Part shown: piece by piece, positions 3,201-5,795 of the stretch
Numbering within the stretch: the stretch's first letter is position 1
How the letters are laid out: each line of letters starts with the position of its first letter
DNA from: an uncultured euryarchaeote
GTDB taxonomy: Archaea; Thermoplasmatota; Poseidoniia; Poseidoniales; Thalassarchaeaceae
Direction of reading: 5' to 3'
DNA: 5,795 nucleotides
NCBI GenBank assembly: GCA_937897085.1
Contig: CALCOR010000187.1
Location: forward strand, 1 to 5,795
Notes under the pieces: generated by a model
What the model was told of the DNA's origin: nothing
Databases searched by the model: none
Seen by the model: only the letters and a program-made list of their open reading frames with translations
Made by a program: the position numbers and the translations under genes

Positions 3201-5795
3201 CACGGCGCGTCACAGCTCTGCTCAGCGACGCGGGTGATCCACCCGCAGGTCTGAACGTCACGGCCGATGGTGGCCCGACACTGAGTTACGTAGCGGAGTA
3301 CGGTATGGGACAGGTACACGACCCGACACCTGGGTCCTGTGGTATCACAGACACCAATTCGGTCATCGTCTCTGAATGGAATGGAGTGGATTCTTCGTCA
3401 TCAGTCACTGATACGTTTTTCGGTACTGCCGCTGGTAACGGTGGCGACTGGTTCGAGTTGACCGTCGTCGGTAACGGTAGTTTCTCTGAGGTCGACATGC
3501 GGAACTGGGTGATCACGGCAACTGATGGGACTTCGTCTTACGACATTGAGTTGAACAACGATGACCAGTGGTGCCGCGTGCCTTCAGGCGCCATCCTGAC
3601 CTTCATCGATACGACCTCGGCCAACAATGGCCCCGGCCTTGCCACCTGGCTCAACAAGACCGTTGACGATAGGTGGGCATGGTCGAACTTCTATACTGGG
3701 GACTCGAGGTACTTCAAGAGCAGCTCGGCCACGACCTTCAATGGTGTATTGGAAGGGAGCAGCGCTCCTTGCGCTTCCGGCGTGAGCGTCACCATCAAGG
3801 ACAGCACTTCCACCGAGATCAGCAAGGCTGCCGAATGCGATGCTTGGGGAGGTGTGGCAACAATCCAAGTGTTCTCACTGCAACTGAATCCGACCAATGT
3901 AGCATCAGGTGCTTGCGGAACACCCGGGGCCTGCTCGTATATGGCAACATCATCCTCGACGTTCGGTGAACCGAATCCTCATTCTGCAGGTGGGACCGCT
4001 GATTTCAGTGACCTGAGAAAAGGCTGGGCCATGGAGGTGTCCATGAACCCCTCGAGCGGCAGCAAGGCTGCCTGTGCCACCGGGACCTGCGAGTGGTATG
4101 CTCTGATCCCTGGTGCGGCTCGCTCATCCGCCGTCACCTACAACATGAGCCTCCAGGACGTCTCGACTGTACAGACCAACAGCTTCACGTCAGCCGACTG
4201 GACCTACGAGATCGGTCAACCGACCAAGGTCTACGTGATCGAGTGGCACGACATGACGCCGGGCTACAACAGCCAGTACAAGGCGACCTATCAGGTCCGC
4301 ATGTACGACGTCACCAATGAGGTCGAGTTCCTCTATGATGAGGACATCAGCGCCTACTACGATTTCCGTGTCGTCGGTTACCAGAACTTCGCCCGCAATG
4401 CAGGGCATCAGTTCGAGTCAGCGACCCAGTCCTCGTACAGTGGCGGCAACCCCTTCACCACCAACTACCGGTTCTCGACCACGAGTTCTACCTCTCACAG
4501 CCACGAGGAGTTCCAACTCGGTATGGACGAACTGACCAATCCGGATATCCACATGCAAGGACGCGCTGATGGTTATCCGTACGGTTACTACTGTTACTAC
4601 ATGTACTACTACTACAATTACGCTAAGCACTGTGGTTCAGCCATCCAGTGGCCTGCGGACTTTGAGTTCGATTACTTCGGCTCCACCTATGGTGGCTCCG
4701 GACAGTCGTCTGACTGGCTCGCCGTCGGTCGATTCGGTGGCATGTGGTTCACCCGATCCAACCCAACACAGTACCAAGGGATCAGGATGCCCGCCTACTA
4801 TGCCTACCTCGACGAGACCGGTCTGCCTGGGACCAGCAACAACGCGCCCCAAGGCCTGATCGCACCGTTCTACTCGGGCTATTCCGCCTACTACTGTTAC
4901 AACAACAACCAGCTCGAGTGCAGCATAAGGTCGAAGATCCTGCCCTTCGAAGGCGCAGGGATCGACGTGAAGACCGACATCACGAAGGATACGGTCTGGG
5001 ACAAGGCTCTCAGCCCGATCCGGATCTCTCCATCCAGTGGCAACACCCTCACGATATCTGCGAACCTGCAGATCGATCCGGGTGTCGAGGTCATGGTGAA
5101 GCCTGGCGTCGATATCCACATCGCGAACCAGGGTTCCAGTTGTAACCAACTGAGCATCATGGGTTCCATCGAGGAGCCTGTGACCTTCACGACGATGGAG
5201 CCGGGCAACAACTGGGAAGGTATCTCGATCACCACGGACAACTCTTGTTCGGGCAAGGCAGCCCAGGACAGACACCACATTCAGGATGCCCACTTCGAGT
5301 TCGCTGAGGTAGCGATCCGTGCTGGTTCATCCCAGGATGGGACATCCACCAACAACGATGTCGGACCGATCACGTTCACGAACGTGACCTTCGAGAATGT
5401 GGGCACGGCCATCAGACATGGCTCAGGTGCGGGGACCGATCTGACACTGAACAATGTCGATATCAGCCGTGCTGATGATGCGTGTCTGGATCCACCGGAT
5501 TCCTCGGTCGTGAGGGTCACCGATTCGACCTTCACTCTGTGCAACATGGATGGGGGCGGTTCACTCGGTGCCATCGTGGTGCCCGATGGTGGTGAGCTTC
5601 ACCTCAACAATGTCGACATCATCGACTCGGACACCAACGCAATTGCATCGGGCGGGATGGGGATGCCCACCGTGGTCACCATGGATGACGTGGACGTCAC
5701 GTGCAGTTCGCTGTGCGGTCGCCAGTCGGGTGCCGTGGTCGAATTCGAACCTTCATCGGCTGGGGCGGATGAGATCACCATCAACGATCTCACCG
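119..5795 (+). CDS. Giant secreted multidomain surface protein, 3' end outside window
   Basis: A single frame of 1892 complete codons is open from ATG 119 to the window edge with no stop. The product is predicted to be exported and to act outside the cell as an adhesin or polymer-binding scaffold. In order it has a signal peptide (1-35), acidic linker, WapA/RHS-type N-terminal region (83-341), DNRLRE/CBM96-like domain (342-576), Ig-like domain (580-697), duplicated Trp/Cys-rich region (718-1005), Ig-like domain split by a lamin-tail-like domain (1009-1350), nidogen-like motifs with Tyr runs (1365-1605) and a parallel beta-helix (from 1615). The first ATG was chosen because it follows the TATA box at a sensible distance; ATG 125 (Met3) would give the same signal peptide. 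Cysteines in closely spaced pairs and several N-X-S/T sequons (for example N1179, N1755) fit an extracellular protein. No catalytic motif, RHS repeats or C-terminal anchor are visible. The existence of the gene is near certain; the domain calls come from motif reading only. Confidence 0.93.
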   Translation, partial: MTMNVTKVTLTGSWFFLTILMIGMSWGAALPPAEAVDDESSSSSTIEGDNDYIDTYSVMDLPSETPNVEYAMSPDSELIGKRDSHRKFFKTDEGYSVAIYPDPIHYMSDDGTWDDIDKTIIPNQYGWEVTENTFETAFPLNVEDGIVISDDKTSSVIITGIQPEIVLFNNLTFSSIPFKEIAPPATEQTRAGGNVMRYPLYDGISLDYTVMTTGVKQDLIFEREPFLPVGESQAEWIGLKETLVLPFQTGLFADDFDLIEDGFHELQGRLSIRDMSTGVEVASISQPTLYSLTDQTVRYEATYFLTVRGENIEIITAVPMDWMAGDKAVYPMSLDPTVKILNGGSGYAYYYYQQSWWTRSYVSWYDTDWTFSLCRGVQRSYSYPYDGCTSGTSYRDYIYQGWHKFDMKGTLLPGASITSARLVQYMGYLNNGVDTKYMMDAVILRDCSTSGSTANPIVNCPSNNYLDPSAYRGGTSSTSASTTAFRYFSSLEYADMSHSLAGYLKHPNQQGWKNISMTDPAIVQELGARANTSQGWIGLGVRVSKNDTMPWSNVCAVNSRDTYRCGGKATYLRLDYSGGIDNSGPMMDFTPYEGDSYLDRDRHLYTSMVDVSGIDTSSGNEPGLFYRVTPPGGSASAWTRTDASEITTSNIRWGYQSFGINSGWLTQGFYTAVIPATGLGQVDYFWAAQDAHQNSNLGTAPAGGSGGMSNVTDAANMPPSFYTFNVLDTTTSADEKWTVLIDGMNNGPYQYQSGGRAIHKDQMTMWEGEDVNEILWEFDTAGCGYCWSGDSETSYSDSKGWNIRYDEGCTSFCYRYNQNYVNSRQSVSWLDAVGNDGPEHNLLYHWNTDLDRWGIIGVDDDDTGIVEPISDGDYTYYSTCSNCGAWSWSRWDGSTSYAWNRAVPVRVGENSFTGNWGNKKISQSQSNGDYTHLCITSNGFHHFIDTSSEAPSYWSCTYYSWNVRYMNSGRYNYMFNGWMHGTASYIGGTMSPTWSIYSKVSPIKPVPDTFPPKVEDLAELGDSYVTAPRRVTALLSDAGDPPAGLNVTADGGPTLSYVAEYGMGQVHDPTPGSCGITDTNSVIVSEWNGVDSSSSVTDTFFGTAAGNGGDWFELTVVGNGSFSEVDMRNWVITATDGTSSYDIELNNDDQWCRVPSGAILTFIDTTSANNGPGLATWLNKTVDDRWAWSNFYTGDSRYFKSSSATTFNGVLEGSSAPCASGVSVTIKDSTSTEISKAAECDAWGGVATIQVFSLQLNPTNVASGACGTPGACSYMATSSSTFGEPNPHSAGGTADFSDLRKGWAMEVSMNPSSGSKAACATGTCEWYALIPGAARSSAVTYNMSLQDVSTVQTNSFTSADWTYEIGQPTKVYVIEWHDMTPGYNSQYKATYQVRMYDVTNEVEFLYDEDISAYYDFRVVGYQNFARNAGHQFESATQSSYSGGNPFTTNYRFSTTSSTSHSHEEFQLGMDELTNPDIHMQGRADGYPYGYYCYYMYYYYNYAKHCGSAIQWPADFEFDYFGSTYGGSGQSSDWLAVGRFGGMWFTRSNPTQYQGIRMPAYYAYLDETGLPGTSNNAPQGLIAPFYSGYSAYYCYNNNQLECSIRSKILPFEGAGIDVKTDITKDTVWDKALSPIRISPSSGNTLTISANLQIDPGVEVMVKPGVDIHIANQGSSCNQLSIMGSIEEPVTFTTMEPGNNWEGISITTDNSCSGKAAQDRHHIQDAHFEFAEVAIRAGSSQDGTSTNNDVGPITFTNVTFENVGTAIRHGSGAGTDLTLNNVDISRADDACLDPPDSSVVRVTDSTFTLCNMDGGGSLGAIVVPDGGELHLNNVDIIDSDTNAIASGGMGMPTVVTMDDVDVTCSSLCGRQSGAVVEFEPSSAGADEITINDLT
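365..1141 (+). other. WapA/RHS-type N-terminal beta region (residues 83-341)
   Basis: The segment carries the successive hallmarks found before the DNRLRE domain in WapA-like and RHS-repeat wall proteins. These are G-Y-S-V-A-I-Y-P-D-P-I-H-Y followed by D-G-T-W-D-D-I-D (94-117), then R-Y-P-L-Y-D-G-I-S-L-D-Y (197-208) with T-G-V-K-Q-D-L-I-F-E (213-222), and finally Y-P-M-S-L-D-P-T-V (330-338), the counterpart of the usual YPVxIDPTV. In that family the region is a secreted beta-rich module of unknown fine function upstream of ligand-binding and repeat domains. The identification is from remembered family patterns, not a search. Confidence 0.6.
1142..1846 (+). other. DNRLRE/CBM96-like beta-sandwich domain (residues 342-576)
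   Basis: It directly follows the YPMSLDPTV motif, where DNRLRE domains normally sit. The core strand pattern is visible as W-H-K-F-D-M (402-407), L-L-P-G-A-S-I-T-S-A-R-L (411-422), a W-I-G-L-G-V strand near 540, and the closing A-T-Y-L-R-L-D-Y (569-576). DNRLRE/CBM96 (disaggregatase-related) domains bind carbohydrate in some proteins, so a glycan-binding role is possible but unproven. It is longer than a typical DNRLRE domain (about 160 residues) because of an aromatic N-terminal stretch (Tyr349-Tyr352, Trp356-Trp357) and three Cys-bracketed loops (374/388, 447/460, 555/565). Confidence 0.55.
1856..2209 (+). other. Ig-like beta-sandwich domain, copy 1 (residues 580-697)
   Basis: After a G-P-M-M-D-F-T-P linker (584-591) comes G-D-S-Y-L (594-598), L-Y-T-S-M-V-D-V-S-G-I-D-T, the strand G-L-F-Y-R-V (623-628), and the closing strands Y-T-A-V-I-P (670-675), V-D-Y-F-W-A-A-Q-D (682-690). 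This is the pattern of bacterial and archaeal Ig-like modules in which 'Y.a.IP....V.Y...A.D' ends the domain. Such modules usually act as spacers or adhesive units. The same pattern returns after residue 1009. Confidence 0.5.
2270..3133 (+). repeat. Trp/Tyr/Cys-rich region with a degenerate internal duplication (residues 718-1005)
   Basis: I do not recognise this region as a named family. It is very rich in Trp, Tyr, Asn and Ser. Two segments about 160 residues apart share S-E-x(1,2)-S-Y followed by W-N-[IV]-R-Y: Glu792 to W801-N-I-R-Y805 and Glu949 to W961-N-V-R-Y965. Each is then followed by more Tyr and Asn. Short Cys pairs occur at C783/C786, C809/C813 and C880/C883, which could be disulfide loops or metal ligands. 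The DNA is not obviously repeated, so any duplication is old. Confidence 0.45.
3143..4168 (+). other. Ig-like domain copy 2, apparently split by the LTD-like domain (residues 1009-1350)
   Basis: The first half (1009-1060) has P-P-K-V-E-D-L, G-D-S-Y-V (1021-1025) and T-L-S-Y (1054-1057), parallel to G-D-S-Y-L and L-F-Y-R in the first Ig-like domain. The closing half appears only after the LTD-like domain, as W-Y-A-L-I-P (1326-1331) and V-T-Y-N-M-S-L-Q-D (1339-1347), parallel to Y-T-A-V-I-P and V-D-Y-F-W-A-A-Q-D of copy 1. This reading of a nested domain is my inference from matched motifs; two independent small domains are the alternative. Confidence 0.4.
3356..3982 (+). other. Lamin-tail (LTD)-like domain (residues 1080-1288)
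   Basis: The order of motifs follows the LTD fold: N-S-V-I-V-S-E-W-N (1080-1088), G-D-W-F-E-L-T (1109-1115), a V-D-M-R-N-W-V-I-T strand, P-S-G-A-I-L-T-F-I-D (1155-1164), and an end with F-G-E-P-N-P (1282-1287) where LTDs usually have a tPGxxN motif. LTDs are common in secreted prokaryotic proteins next to Ig-like domains and are thought to help attach or assemble extracellular proteins. A Cys-bracketed loop (C1266/C1272) lies near its end. Confidence 0.55.
4211..4933 (+). other. Nidogen/'IAPF'-type motif region with tyrosine clusters (residues 1365-1605)
   Basis: The first part reads Y-V-I-E-W-H-D (1372-1378), T-Y-Q-V-R-M-Y-D, E-V-E-F-L-Y-D (1401-1407) and V-V-G-Y-Q-N (1418-1423). It matches the common extracellular pattern 'vEW.n...tFqv.Ly..g.ief.Y....vGiqN'. 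The second part reads F-E-F-D-Y-F-G-S-T-Y (1515-1524) and G-L-I-A-P-F-Y (1579-1585), matching 'f.FfG..y...nG.i.f...pn.lIAPFw'. In known proteins the FFG/IAPF part comes first; here the order is reversed. Tyr runs lie between the parts (1486-1501) and after them (1588-1594). Confidence 0.4.
4961..5795 (+). other. Right-handed parallel beta-helix, N-terminal part (residue 1615 onward)
   Basis: The entry sequence I-T-K-D-T-V-W (1621-1627), the strand L-T-I-S-A-N-L-Q-I-D-P-G-V-E-V (1644-1658), P-V-T-F-T-T (1687-1692) and N-W-E-G-I-S-I (1698-1704) are the standard start of pectate-lyase-like beta-helices. Rungs of the type hydrophobic-T-hydrophobic-x-[ND]-[VS] then recur, beginning at about 1751, 1775, 1798, 1827, 1852 and 1886, spaced mostly 23-29 residues. 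The helix continues beyond the window. These folds often bind or cleave polysaccharides, but no catalytic residues can be assigned, so a scaffold or adhesin role is equally possible. Confidence 0.65.

Noticed and set aside
4571..4624. TAC-rich tract read as a microsatellite
   Set aside because: The TAC codons are broken by GGT, TGT, ATG and AAT in frame and the reading frame is kept, so it is coding tyrosine enrichment and not a simple repeat array.
4744..5145. Plus-strand frame of 133 codons in another phase
   Set aside because: It is Arg/Gln/Pro-rich with no fold pattern, and the main frame there carries clear IAPF and beta-helix motifs.
4637..5293. Antisense open frame of 218 codons
   Set aside because: It lies fully inside the giant gene on the other strand. 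Its translation is rich in Arg, Val and Asp with no recognisable motif, as expected from the reverse of GAC/ATC/TCG-rich codons.
119..5795. Search for catalytic sites, toxin tips, CRISPR arrays, tRNAs, insertion sequences or inverted repeats
   Set aside because: I found none. The whole stretch is coding, repeats exist only at the protein level, and no tRNA-like cloverleaf or spaced direct repeat was seen.

Overview
The window is dominated by one very long plus-strand reading frame. It opens at ATG 119 and runs without a stop to the last base (5795). That gives 1892 complete codons, and the 3' end of the gene lies outside the window. I translated this frame from end to end: codon choice is even throughout, and there is no frameshift or internal stop. 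The frames on the opposite strand and in the other two phases are shadows of it.

Layout. Bases 1-31 probably hold the last codons of an upstream gene. Bases 32-118 are a short intergenic region with a TATA-like box (76-83) about 40 bases before the ATG and no convincing Shine-Dalgarno sequence. The giant gene encodes a predicted secreted or surface-anchored protein. In order it carries: a signal peptide (residues 1-35); an acidic Ser/Asp linker; a region resembling the N-terminal part of WapA/RHS-type wall proteins (83-341); a DNRLRE/CBM96-like beta-sandwich (342-576); an Ig-like domain (about 580-697); a Trp/Tyr/Cys-rich region with an internal duplication (about 718-1005); a second Ig-like domain that appears to be interrupted by a lamin-tail-like (LTD) domain (about 1009-1350); a region with motifs of the nidogen/'IAPF' type and dense tyrosine clusters (about 1365-1605); and the start of a right-handed parallel beta-helix (1615 to beyond 1892).

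Organism. The TATA-type promoter, the start with little or no leader, mid-range GC and an acidic, Tyr/Asp-rich giant exoprotein suggest an uncultured archaeon. A marine Euryarchaeote such as Marine Group II (Poseidoniales) would fit, but this is inference from style and not proven by any marker gene here. A bacterium is not excluded.

Function. All recognisable modules are extracellular adhesion, carbohydrate-binding or scaffold types. I see no catalytic motif, no transmembrane segment after the signal peptide, and no enzyme, toxin or defence gene. The most likely role is a cell-surface or secreted adhesin or polymer-binding protein. The unusual points are its architecture: nested and apparently reordered domains, repeated Cys-bracketed loops, and extreme tyrosine runs.
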